Positions 26,504 through 33,977 of a stretch of 64,000 bases of DNA are shown piece after piece (the stretch's first letter is position 1; each line of letters begins with the position of its first letter). The position numbers were made by a program, and so were the translations under genes. Below the pieces are notes generated by a model, which did no database searches, was not told where the DNA came from, and was given only the letters and a program-made list of their open reading frames with translations. Source of the DNA: Dyadobacter diqingensis (GTDB lineage: Bacteria; Bacteroidota; Bacteroidia; Cytophagales; Spirosomataceae); NCBI RefSeq assembly GCF_024220585.1, contig NZ_JAMXKF010000008.1:291068-355067 (forward strand), given 5' to 3'.

Positions 26504-26511
26504 CAAAGTTA
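26504..26511 (-). promoter_or_regulatory. -7 box for nrdJ
   Basis: The minus strand reads TAACTTTG, a full match to TAnnTTTG, 41 bp upstream of the nrdJ ATG. No good -33 TTG was found. The upstream region to 26760 is strongly AT-rich and shows no other feature. Confidence 0.5.
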
Positions 26512-26761
26512 ATTATTTGTTAAGTTTTATATTCATTAAAATTGAAAAAGTTTTCGAAAAAATTCTATAACATGTTGTTATTCAAAAAATTAAATTTTGT
26601 GTAGTGAGAAAAAGTTTACAAATATTTATTTAACGTAAATTTTATCATTCAAAAATTATTTCCGGATTTTTTTATAATCCTATTTGTCTGATTCAGTTTT
26701 GTTTAAAGAAATTAATAGTAATAAATTAGTTATTAAAGTGAAATTTTGGTCTAAAAACAGC

Positions 26762-26791
26762 AAAATCCCACACCGGCTGGCATGGGATTTT
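26762..26791. terminator. Orphan terminator-like hairpin
   Basis: AAAATCCCA (26762-26770) and TGGGATTTT (26783-26791) form a perfect 9-bp stem around a GC-rich loop. It is symmetric and could stop transcription on either strand, but no gene ends on it, so it may be left from a lost gene. The 626-bp gap 26464-27089 contains only this hairpin, the nrdJ promoter and two repeats. Confidence 0.55.
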
Positions 26792-26900
26792 ATTGGTTGT
26801 TCTGAGAATCAGGTATTGTCTCAGGCAAAGTCATAAAAGGCTATAACACCCCTGCAAAAAAAGCCTTACTTAGCAATATGGATTCGTCGCACGGAACAGC

Positions 26901-26972
26901 GAACTAACACCGATTTGTAATCGTTGCGGGCCGCGTAGGGTTGTTTGTATTAGCGTTTTTAACGCTTAGTTC
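26901..26972 (+). repeat. Two-hairpin repeat, diverged copy in opposite orientation
   Basis: Outer arms GAACTAA (26901-26907) and TTAGTTC (26966-26972) enclose a CGATT-TGT-AATCG hairpin (26911-26923) and an AGCGTT-TTT-AACGCT hairpin (26952-26966). The two inner hairpins match those of the repeats at 27056, 27636 and 28652, but this copy is inverted relative to them and has a longer linker. Confidence 0.7.
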
Positions 26973-27055
26973 AACAATTGAAATATGTAAGAATAATTAC
27001 TTTGTTAAGAAGGGATCCGTTTCCGGGTACATGTGCTTTATTTATGTATCCTATT

Positions 27056-27112
27056 CCAGCGTTACAAACGCTAAACCAAAAAACACCGATTACAAATCGG
27101 TGTTAGCATGCT
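27056..27112 (-). repeat. Two-hairpin repeat at 3' end of membrane-protein gene
   Basis: AGCGTT-ACA-AACGCT (27058-27072) and AACACCGATT-ACA-AATCGGTGTT (27082-27104) form two perfect stems with three-base loops. The second overlaps the end of the minus-strand gene at 27090, whose last codons and stop lie in the stem and loop. Confidence 0.8.
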
Positions 27113-27590
27113 GCAAATGTTTTTTATGAAGTACATCAAATAGCCAACTTAAAAGTATAATAATCGGAAGAGCAATCCAACCAAAGAAAATTATTTCCAA
27201 TCCATTCTGTCCGTCTGTTACATAGCAGAGTTTGATTGAGTTAGAATAAAATAATGCTAACCCTCCTTGAATACATGTATACTCGGCAATATTGAAAAAT
27301 ATTAACCGCATTGACATACCCACTTTGGTAAAGTGAGACTTTGCGAAATATCTAATGAAGAAATACGGCATTGTCAAAGCACCGAGAGCAGAAATTGAAA
27401 AAACTATTTTGTAAGCAAGAGAACATTCAACTCCTAAATTTGTCAAAAGCATTTGGAAACCAAGAAGAATAATTGCGGTAAAACCAGGAATGAAAAAACC
27501 AGCGATCAAAAAATACCCTGTCTTACCAACAAAACTAAATGGCTTTATTCGTCTAACAATCTTCGGTATTGGTTTTATTCCTTCGTCCAT
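27090..27590 (-). CDS. Hypothetical membrane protein
   Basis: A 166-residue protein with about four membrane helices (GYFLIAGFFIPGFTAIILLG, IVFSISALGALTMPYFFIRYF, a middle IFFNIAEYTCIQGGLALFY and the terminal IIFFGWIALPIIILLSWLF). The N-terminus is basic and cytosolic. No family recognised. It is AT-rich compared with nearby core genes, which suggests acquisition. The last residues (HANTDL) and the TAA stop are encoded by the palindromic repeat, so the natural C-terminus has been replaced or trimmed by the repeat. Expression is not assured; there is no clear promoter. Confidence 0.6.
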   Translation of the reverse strand: MDEGIKPIPKIVRRIKPFSFVGKTGYFLIAGFFIPGFTAIILLGFQMLLTNLGVECSLAYKIVFSISALGALTMPYFFIRYFAKSHFTKVGMSMRLIFFNIAEYTCIQGGLALFYSNSIKLCYVTDGQNGLEIIFFGWIALPIIILLSWLFDVLHKKHLQHANTDL

Positions 27591-27635
27591 AATTAGTGTT
27601 TATTACTTGCAGTCAGTTTGATGTTAGCAGGTTCC

Positions 27636-27690
27636 CAGCGTCACAAACGCTACACCAAGAAACCCCGATTACAAATCGGTGTTAGCATGG
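27636..27690 (-). repeat. Two-hairpin repeat downstream of acidic hypothetical gene
   Basis: AGCGTC-ACA-AACGCT (27637-27651) and CCCGATT-ACA-AATCGGT type stem (27661-27683, one mismatch) followed by AGCATGGC. Same order and orientation as the copy at 27056, and it begins 16 bp after the stop of the gene at 27706. Confidence 0.78.
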
Positions 27691-27705
27691 CTTTTTTATT
27701 CGTTC

Positions 27706-28305
27706 TTATATTTTTTTAAGTTTTTCGTCATACCAAATGTCCTCGTAGTCTTTACTGTCAGCTAAAAATCTATAACCGATGTCAAGTCCTAAATACTTAA
27801 TTATTTCTGGTCTTTGTTGTAATAAATGTTCTGCACAAATTGGTAGGAAAAAATCTTCTGCTTCGGAATATTCACCTGTCCATATAAACCAACCTGTTGT
27901 ACCTTTTTCTGATGGATGTCTTAGTCCGTTAATTGGGTCTTTTTCAAGGTTTGTCGAAACTCCAATTTTTAATTTCTTATTGATTGGTTTCCAAGTTGAA
28001 TTATTTTGTTCGCAAATTTCTTTTTGTCTATCAATATGTGAGTTCCAATTATTGTAAATCAGTAAGTCGTCTCTCTCAGTCAATAAACGTTTTTTCCAAA
28101 GTGAAACGTTTGTTTTATTAATTTCAAAATTTATGTCTTCGTTATCCCACTCAAATATTGTGTCCGAAATAATTTCGTCTTCGTCCCACTCAAAATCATC
28201 ATCACTAATTGCTGTCGACGCAAAATTTTGAATTACGGTTTTGTCAATTTTGTTGCCCAGAAAATTATCGCAAAGTTCAATTAAATTTTGTCTTGTTACT
28301 TTCAT
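27706..28305 (-). CDS. Acidic hypothetical protein, possibly immunity-like
   Basis: A 199-residue soluble acidic protein. The N-terminal part (residues 1-75) is rich in Asp/Glu and Trp (DDDFEWDEDEIISDTIFEWD). The C-terminal part has HPSEKGTTGWFIWTGEYSEAED and LGLDIGYRFLADSKDYEDIWYDEKL, a pattern seen in small orphan proteins that look like immunity proteins of contact toxins; this resemblance is from memory and weak. No signal peptide or membrane part. AT-rich, same strand as its neighbours, and followed by a two-hairpin repeat. Function not assigned. Confidence 0.55.
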   Translation of the reverse strand: MKVTRQNLIELCDNFLGNKIDKTVIQNFASTAISDDDFEWDEDEIISDTIFEWDNEDINFEINKTNVSLWKKRLLTERDDLLIYNNWNSHIDRQKEICEQNNSTWKPINKKLKIGVSTNLEKDPINGLRHPSEKGTTGWFIWTGEYSEAEDFFLPICAEHLLQQRPEIIKYLGLDIGYRFLADSKDYEDIWYDEKLKKI

Positions 28306-28434
28306 TCGTGGGCGTTCTAAAATTACTGCTAACTCTATAATATACGAAAGTTTTGTTTCAGTTTCCTTATTTATATAATTACGACATATTGTTAGGTTTT
28401 GTAATTGTAAATAGTAGGAAAAAAACTTTCTATA

Positions 28435-28648
28435 TCACCCCTTCGACAACTCACTCGACCTTACCTCTGCCGCCAAAATCCCATCAATCAAAGTCTCATC
28501 CAAATGCCCCGCTTCAAATTGTTTCAGAGCAGCCTCGGTAGTACCGCCGTTGGAAGCAACCGCTTCCGCTCAATTCTGTTACTGCGTTTAATTCTTCTTC
28601 TTCCCAAAATAAAGAGCGTTCTGGGACAGTGATTAAATTTTCAACCTG
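28435..28648 (-). pseudogene. Decayed duplicate of the proC 3' end
   Basis: Positions 28435-28565 match 29334-29464 of the intact proC with only a few base changes, including the TGA stop. The copy then jumps to the equivalent of 29626, losing 161 bp between two CCGCTT direct repeats, which breaks the frame, and fades out near 28648. It therefore encodes no protein. The 483-bp gap 28306-28789 consists mainly of this fragment and the following repeat. Confidence 0.85.
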
Positions 28649-28651
28649 TTC

Positions 28652-28708
28652 CAGTTGTTACAAACGCTAAACCAAGAACTCCCGATTATAAATAGGGAGT
28701 TCTTGATC
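28652..28708 (-). repeat. Two-hairpin repeat, third same-orientation copy
   Basis: A TTGTTACAAACGCTAAACC part (first hairpin partly decayed) is followed by AAGAACTCCC (28674-28683) and GGGAGTTCTT (28695-28704), a perfect 10-bp stem. The unit has the same order as the copies at 27056 and 27636 but a different stem sequence in the second hairpin, as if pairing was kept by compensating changes. It is about 85 bp downstream of the DUF1877 gene. Confidence 0.7.
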
Positions 28709-28789
28709 CATGAATATTGAACAAAAAGATGAGCAATTATCCGTCTACCATCATAGCAAAAATTCCAACTTTGTCAGCTTTTTGTCAGT

Positions 28790-29287
28790 CTAGTTTATAA
28801 AAGTAATAATGGCTTCGTCGTTCTTAGCAGCCTCGGCGTATACCTCTTGAATTGTCTGAAAGTATTCAGTTAAGTAATTTACCTCGTCTTCGCTATCCCA
28901 AATATTAGGATACACTTCGAGTTCGGCCATCTTTTTTGCGTCATATTTTTTACTTAATTCCTCAACTGATATTTTCGAAATTTGTTCATTTACTTCTTTT
29001 ACTTGTTCGGGTATTAAATATTGTCCGGGCCCATAACCTAAGTCTTGTTCTTCATCTATTATTTGACCACTGAATAAAACTCTTGTAAGTGGATGATTAG
29101 AATTTTCGAAATTTTGTCCAGTAAGCAGAAAAATTATTCCATCCCACGATTTGTCAATGTCTATCAGATTAGGGTCTACATCGTCGGTTTCGTCGTTGTA
29201 TATTCTACTTTCTAATAGTGAACTGTCTTTTAAATATTCTTCAAGTTCATTTTTTGTTACTCGAAGTAAATTGCCTATCATACTCAT
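28790..29287 (-). CDS. DUF1877 (YfbM-like) family protein
   Basis: A 165-residue protein with the DUF1877 pattern: MIGNLLRVTKNELEEYL at the start, DIDKSWDGIIFLLTG, then PLTRVLFSGQIIDEEQDLGYGPGQYL and a C-terminal YPNIWDSEDEV segment. It is cytosolic and acidic. The family is of unknown function and often occurs as scattered single genes. The start is ATG 29287 (MSMIGNLL), since 12 residues of the longer frame upstream do not fit the family. It is placed between the intact proC end and the decayed proC copy, so it entered with the duplication. Confidence 0.8.
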   Translation of the reverse strand: MSMIGNLLRVTKNELEEYLKDSSLLESRIYNDETDDVDPNLIDIDKSWDGIIFLLTGQNFENSNHPLTRVLFSGQIIDEEQDLGYGPGQYLIPEQVKEVNEQISKISVEELSKKYDAKKMAELEVYPNIWDSEDEVNYLTEYFQTIQEVYAEAAKNDEAIITFIN

Positions 29288-29333
29288 AAGTCCAAGTATA
29301 TTTGTGGTATAAAAGATTGTCAATTATTGCTAA

Positions 29334-30137
29334 TCACCCCTTCGACAACTCACTCGACCTTACCTCTGCCGCCAAAATCCCCCCAATCAAAGTCTCATCT
29401 AAATGCCCCGCTTCAAATTGTTTCAGAGCAGCCTCCGTCGTACCGCCTTTGGAAGCAACCGCTTTGATTAATTCGTCCAGCGATTTATCGGCCGTGTTAA
29501 TAAGGTGGAAAGAGCCGAGCATCGTTTGTTTTACCAAAAGTGCAGCCACAGATTCTTCAAAACCCATTTTCTTTCCTGCTTCGATCATCGCTTTGACTAC
29601 GTAGAAAAAGTAAGCCGGTCCGCTTCCGCTCAATGCTGTTACGGCGTTCAATTGTTCTTCTTCTTCCAAAAACACGGAGCGTCCTGTCGCATTGATCAGG
29701 TTTTCAATTTTACGAAGCTGGTTGATATCCACCTCTGGGGATGCGGTATATGCCGTGATACCCATACCCAACATGGCAGGCGTATTTGGCATGGCACGGA
29801 TCACGGCTTTGTGATCCAATACTGTTTGAATATTGGCAATGGTTACACCGGCCATGATGGAAAGTACCACCTGTTTTGGCGTAATCACGGCGCGCAGTGC
29901 TTCCTGTACCGATGCAAAATCCTGTGGTTTTACCGATAAAATAATCAGGTCATACGTGCCGATCTGCGGACTTATCACGCCGGTAATAACGCCGGGCTGG
30001 AAGCTGCTTAGCTTTTCCATGCGGTCGTCACTTTTTTCAACCAATAAGAAATCTTCTTTTTTAACCAGATCAAATTTCAGGAATGCGCGTGCAAAGGCGA
30101 GTCCCATGTTGCCGCAGCCGATAATTGCAATTTTCAT
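29334..30137 (-). CDS. proC: Pyrroline-5-carboxylate reductase
   Basis: A 267-residue NAD(P)H-dependent reductase for the last step of proline synthesis. The Rossmann motif MKIAIIGCGNMGLAFARAF opens the protein. Family landmarks follow: VIRAMPNTPAMLGMG, TALSGSGPAYFFYVVKAMIEAG and the substrate-site KQTMLGSFHLI and SKGGTTEAALKQFE segments. The start is ATG 30137; the longer frame adds 30 residues that precede the Rossmann strand and is not used. Intact here. Its 3' end is a duplication point (see 28435-28648). Confidence 0.95.
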   Translation of the reverse strand: MKIAIIGCGNMGLAFARAFLKFDLVKKEDFLLVEKSDDRMEKLSSFQPGVITGVISPQIGTYDLIILSVKPQDFASVQEALRAVITPKQVVLSIMAGVTIANIQTVLDHKAVIRAMPNTPAMLGMGITAYTASPEVDINQLRKIENLINATGRSVFLEEEEQLNAVTALSGSGPAYFFYVVKAMIEAGKKMGFEESVAALLVKQTMLGSFHLINTADKSLDELIKAVASKGGTTEAALKQFEAGHLDETLIGGILAAEVRSSELSKG

Positions 30138-30188
30138 TTTAACAGAATGTATTTGGGTAATTATTTCGGGGTAATAAGGAATTAGAAC

Positions 30189-30248
30189 ATTGCGAAAACC
30201 TGGCAAAAGTGCGTTGGTATTTCGCAATACTCATGGCGAATTTCGCAA
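30189..30248. promoter_or_regulatory. Possible operator: three TTTCGCAA half-sites
   Basis: TTGCGAAA (30190-30197) is inverted relative to TTTCGCAA at 30220-30227 and 30241-30248. The first two belong to a longer inverted repeat (ATTGCGAAAACC / GGTATTTCGCAAT, one bulge). It lies 52 bp upstream of proC in a 376-bp divergent gap that is otherwise featureless. A repressor site is plausible but unproven. Confidence 0.4.
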
Positions 30249-30513
30249 CTTTTAGCTAAATATTAGATTATCAGGAGTAATTAGATGGAAATATCAGGAA
30301 TGAATTATGCGGGCAACACGTTTCCTTGTTTATCTTCTTAACTTCGACTTCGGTTTTGAGATCTTCCGTTTAGTTTAAAATGCGCTCGAAGGATATTCTG
30401 TAAAAATAAATTCTTGTAGAAATATATTTTGAAAAATACGTATTATACATTTTTTTAGAGCTAAGAAGACTCATTGCCGCCAAATTATCATAGATTATTG
30501 TAATTCTCCAATT

Positions 30514-33500
30514 ATGGCTATAAAAGTTGCTATTTCACACAAGACCAAGTACAAGTTTGATCGGAGTGTTGCATTGTCACCGCATATTTTCAGATTACGT
30601 CCTGCGCCGCATTCCCGTACGGCGATCGAAGGATACTCTTTTAAGATTACGCCCGAAAATCATTTTATAAACTGGCAACAGGACCCTTTTGGCAACTATC
30701 AGGCCAGGGTTGTGTTTCCGGAAAAAACAACAGAATTAAGCGTAGAGGTTGAGGTGATTGCCAAAATGCAGGTCATCAATCCTTTTGACTTTTTTGTGGA
30801 GGATTATGCGGATATGTTTCCATTTCAGTACGATGCGTCGCTGAAAAAGGAACTGGGTCCTTATCTCGAACCGAGAGAGGCCGGTCCTTTGCTTTTGGAG
30901 TGGATTGAACAGAATAAGGTAAATTATGATATAAAAACGGTCGATTTTCTGGTTCATCTCAACCAGAGGCTTTTTAGCTCGATCAATTATAACATTCGCA
31001 TGGAAGCCGGCGTGCAGTTATGCGAAGACACGCTGACGATAAAAAGCGGCTCCTGCCGGGATTCTGCCTGGTTATTGGTGCAGATTCTTCGCCATCTGGG
31101 TATTGCGGCACGTTTTGTTTCGGGTTATCTGGTCCAGCTGACTTCGGATATCAAATCGCTTGACGGTCCTTCGGGTCCGGAAGAGGATTTTACGGATTTA
31201 CATGCGTGGACTGAGGCTTATATCCCCGGAGCAGGCTGGATTGGGCTTGATCCAACTTCCGGACTTTTTGCCAGCGAAGGCCATATCCCCCTTTGCTGTA
31301 CGCCCGATTATGCAAGTGCAGCCCCGGTTTCCGGTGCAACCGACGTTTGTGAAGTCACTTTTGAATTCGATAACAGCGTTTTCAGGATCCATGAAGATCC
31401 GCGGGTCACGAAACCTTATACCGAAGAACAATGGGGCAAGATCATGCAGGTCGGCCATGATGTAGAAAAAGATTTGCAGGAAGGAGATGTGCGGATGACC
31501 ATGGGTGGTGAGCCGACATTTATTTCCATTGATGATTTTGAAGGTGCGGAATGGAATACCGCGGCCGACGGGCCATTAAAAAGGCAGCTGGCTTACGACT
31601 TGTCTTTACGACTGAAAAACCGCTTTGCCCATGGTGGTTTATTGCATTTCGGACAGGGAAAATGGTATCCGGGCGAGTTGTTTCCCCGGTGGCAATATGC
31701 CCTTTACTGGCGCAATGATGGCTTGCCGATGTGGAAAAATGACGCGTTGGTAGCCAAGGAAGGCCAAACAAAGTATACTTTTCATGAGGCGGAGTTATTT
31801 GCCAAAGAGCTGACAAAATATCTGGGTATTGATACCAACAATATTACGCCGGCTTACGAAGACCCGGTTTACTGGGCCTTGGAAGAGGGCAAATTGCCTG
31901 TTAATATCGATCCGTTACAGGTGAATCTTAAAGATTCCATTGAAAGGCGGACCTTAGCTCAGTTACTACAAAAAGGCCTGAATAACCCCACTGGCTATGT
32001 TCTGCCTTTGAAATACAATATTCCGGGTGAAAACTGGGTGAGTTGTGCCTGGGAATTCCGTCGGAAAAATTGTTTCCTGATTCCGGGAAATTCGGCCATT
32101 GGTTTCAGGCTTCCGCTGGATTCTCTTCCTGAAATAGCAAAAGATAAGAGAGAGCAGCCGATTGAAAGAAGCCCGTTTGAAGATTTACCACCTTTGGGTG
32201 ATTATAAATCGGTCGTGGAGGCAAGATATGGCACGGTTGCGCCTGAATATATTCCGCCGGTGAACAAAGTGATCGAGGACGAGGACGAAGAAAAAGATAA
32301 AAAGATAAAGAAGGAAAAGGAGGCTGAGCAAGCATTGCTTTTTGAAGTTCCGATCATTAAAACGGCACTTTGCGTAGAAGAACGCGACGGGATTATTTAC
32401 GTTTACCTGCCGCCAACGGATTATCTGGAACATTATCTGGATTTGATGGCTTCCATTGAAGCGACGGCCGAAAAATTGCAAATGCCTGTCAGGATTGAAG
32501 GATATCCTTCACCTTCCGATTATCGCGTACAGAAACTGATCGTTACGCCTGATCCGGGTGTGATCGAGGTAAATATTCATCCGGCCAAAAACTGGACAGA
32601 ACTGGTTGATAACATCAGTGCCTTATACGAGGAGGCATTTTTCTCGCGTCTGGGAACCGATAAATTTATGGTCGATGGCCGCCATACCGGAACAGGCGGG
32701 GGGAACCACGTAACCATTGGTGGTGCAAAACCGGCGGATAGTCCGATTCTGCGCCGACCTGATTTATTGAGAAGTCTGATCACGTACTGGCAGCATCATC
32801 CCGCGCTTAGTTATTTGTTTGCAGGTCCGTTTATTGGCCCTACGAGCCAGGCGCCACGGATTGATGAAGGGCGCGATGAAAAATTATATGAAGTAGAAAT
32901 TGCATTTGACCAGATTCCGGACGGAGAAGAAATCCCGTTCTGGATGGTGGATCGTATTTTCAGGAATTTACTGGTTGATATTACCGGTAATACGCACCGC
33001 TCGGAATTCTGTATGGATAAGTTGTACTCACCGGATTCGTCAACGGGCCGACTGGGTATCCTTGAATTCCGTGCTTTTGATATGCCGCCGCACAAGCATA
33101 TGAACCTCGTTCAAACGCTGCTTATCCGTGCGCTTATCGCCAAATTCTGGAAAGAACCTTACAAACATAAACTGATCCGCTGGGGTACCGAATTACATGA
33201 CCGTTTCCTGTTGCCGCATTTTGCTTACATGGATATGGTGGACGTTGTAAATGACCTGAAAGATTCAGGGTATCATTTTGATATCTCCTGGTTTGATCCT
33301 TTCTTCGAATTCCGCTTCCCCTATTATGGCGGCATTACGGTTGATAATATCCAGCTTGAAATCCGCCTGGGTATTGAGCCCTGGCATGTTTTGGGTGAAG
33401 AACTGACAAATTCGGGGACCTCTCGTTTTGTAGATTCATCGTTGGAAAGGATTCAGGTTAAGGTCAGCGGTTTTGTAGAAGGTCGTCATATTCTGGTTTG

Positions 33501-33945
33501 TAACAGTTGCCGGGTGCCATTGAGGAGCTCGGGTGTGAAAGGTGAATTTGTAGCCGGAGTCCGTTATAAAGCCTGGAATCCGCCATCCGCCCTGCATCCG
33601 ACGATCGGAGCCGATGCACCTTTGGTGTTCGATATTGTAGACACATGGAATAACCGTATCTTGGGCGGCTGTACATATTTTGTTTCACATCCTGGCGGTC
33701 GTAGTTTTGATACACATCCTGTCAACAGCTTTGAGGCAGAGTCCAGAAAAATCAGTTTGTTCTGGGGTTTTGGACATACACCTTCTGCTAATCAGGAAGT
33801 TCCGATTTTGGATCGGTCGACACCAGCGGTTTCCCGTTTTGTTGCCGAGACTAAAAAAGAGCTCAAAAGTGATACGCCGATTGAATTGATCGATCCGGAA
33901 TATCCGAACACTTTGGATTTGAGAAAATACTGGAAAGCAAAATAA
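30514..33945 (+). CDS. Transglutaminase + DUF2126 large protein
   Basis: A 1143-residue protein. Residues about 1-290 are a transglutaminase-like cysteine peptidase fold with N-terminal beta domain, carrying the full triad: C181 (KSGSCRDSAWLL), H230 (FTDLHAWTEAY) and D246 (GWIGLDPTSG). The rest is DUF2126, including RMTMGGEPTFISIDDFEG, a GRHTGTGGGNHVTIGG stretch, SYLFAGPFIGPTSQAPRIDE and a CNSCRVPLRSSGVKGEFVAGVR stretch. A Lys/Glu-rich linker lies near residues 590-610. No signal peptide, so it is cytosolic. Known comparative work (Iyer and colleagues, on amidoligases with ATP-grasp domains) predicts that such loci make and trim peptide tags. It starts a three-gene plus-strand operon. The product is unknown. 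Confidence 0.88.
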   Translation: MAIKVAISHKTKYKFDRSVALSPHIFRLRPAPHSRTAIEGYSFKITPENHFINWQQDPFGNYQARVVFPEKTTELSVEVEVIAKMQVINPFDFFVEDYADMFPFQYDASLKKELGPYLEPREAGPLLLEWIEQNKVNYDIKTVDFLVHLNQRLFSSINYNIRMEAGVQLCEDTLTIKSGSCRDSAWLLVQILRHLGIAARFVSGYLVQLTSDIKSLDGPSGPEEDFTDLHAWTEAYIPGAGWIGLDPTSGLFASEGHIPLCCTPDYASAAPVSGATDVCEVTFEFDNSVFRIHEDPRVTKPYTEEQWGKIMQVGHDVEKDLQEGDVRMTMGGEPTFISIDDFEGAEWNTAADGPLKRQLAYDLSLRLKNRFAHGGLLHFGQGKWYPGELFPRWQYALYWRNDGLPMWKNDALVAKEGQTKYTFHEAELFAKELTKYLGIDTNNITPAYEDPVYWALEEGKLPVNIDPLQVNLKDSIERRTLAQLLQKGLNNPTGYVLPLKYNIPGENWVSCAWEFRRKNCFLIPGNSAIGFRLPLDSLPEIAKDKREQPIERSPFEDLPPLGDYKSVVEARYGTVAPEYIPPVNKVIEDEDEEKDKKIKKEKEAEQALLFEVPIIKTALCVEERDGIIYVYLPPTDYLEHYLDLMASIEATAEKLQMPVRIEGYPSPSDYRVQKLIVTPDPGVIEVNIHPAKNWTELVDNISALYEEAFFSRLGTDKFMVDGRHTGTGGGNHVTIGGAKPADSPILRRPDLLRSLITYWQHHPALSYLFAGPFIGPTSQAPRIDEGRDEKLYEVEIAFDQIPDGEEIPFWMVDRIFRNLLVDITGNTHRSEFCMDKLYSPDSSTGRLGILEFRAFDMPPHKHMNLVQTLLIRALIAKFWKEPYKHKLIRWGTELHDRFLLPHFAYMDMVDVVNDLKDSGYHFDISWFDPFFEFRFPYYGGITVDNIQLEIRLGIEPWHVLGEELTNSGTSRFVDSSLERIQVKVSGFVEGRHILVCNSCRVPLRSSGVKGEFVAGVRYKAWNPPSALHPTIGADAPLVFDIVDTWNNRILGGCTYFVSHPGGRSFDTHPVNSFEAESRKISLFWGFGHTPSANQEVPILDRSTPAVSRFVAETKKELKSDTPIELIDPEYPNTLDLRKYWKAK

Positions 33946-33977
33946 CGCCTCCATCTGAAAAATTATTTAGTTGAATT

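Noticed and set aside
26464..26760. Cobalamin riboswitch upstream of nrdJ
   Set aside because: No B12-box-like sequence or structured GC-rich element is visible; the region is AT-rich and unstructured by eye.
26941..27129. Plus-strand 62-residue reading frame
   Set aside because: It runs through two repeat copies and carries no recognisable feature.
28353..28541. Plus-strand 62-residue reading frame
   Set aside because: It is antisense to the decayed proC fragment and has no family or start signal.
26901..28708. Integron attC sites with gene cassettes
   Set aside because: The palindromes consist of two side-by-side hairpins rather than one imperfect palindrome with outer core sites; the GTTRRRY core is not matched, and no integrase is seen. 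The cassette-like layout is kept as a finding without this name.
29297..29304. TATATTTG box on the plus strand near the DUF1877 start
   Set aside because: It points towards the 3' end of proC in antisense with no gene to drive, so a chance match is likely.
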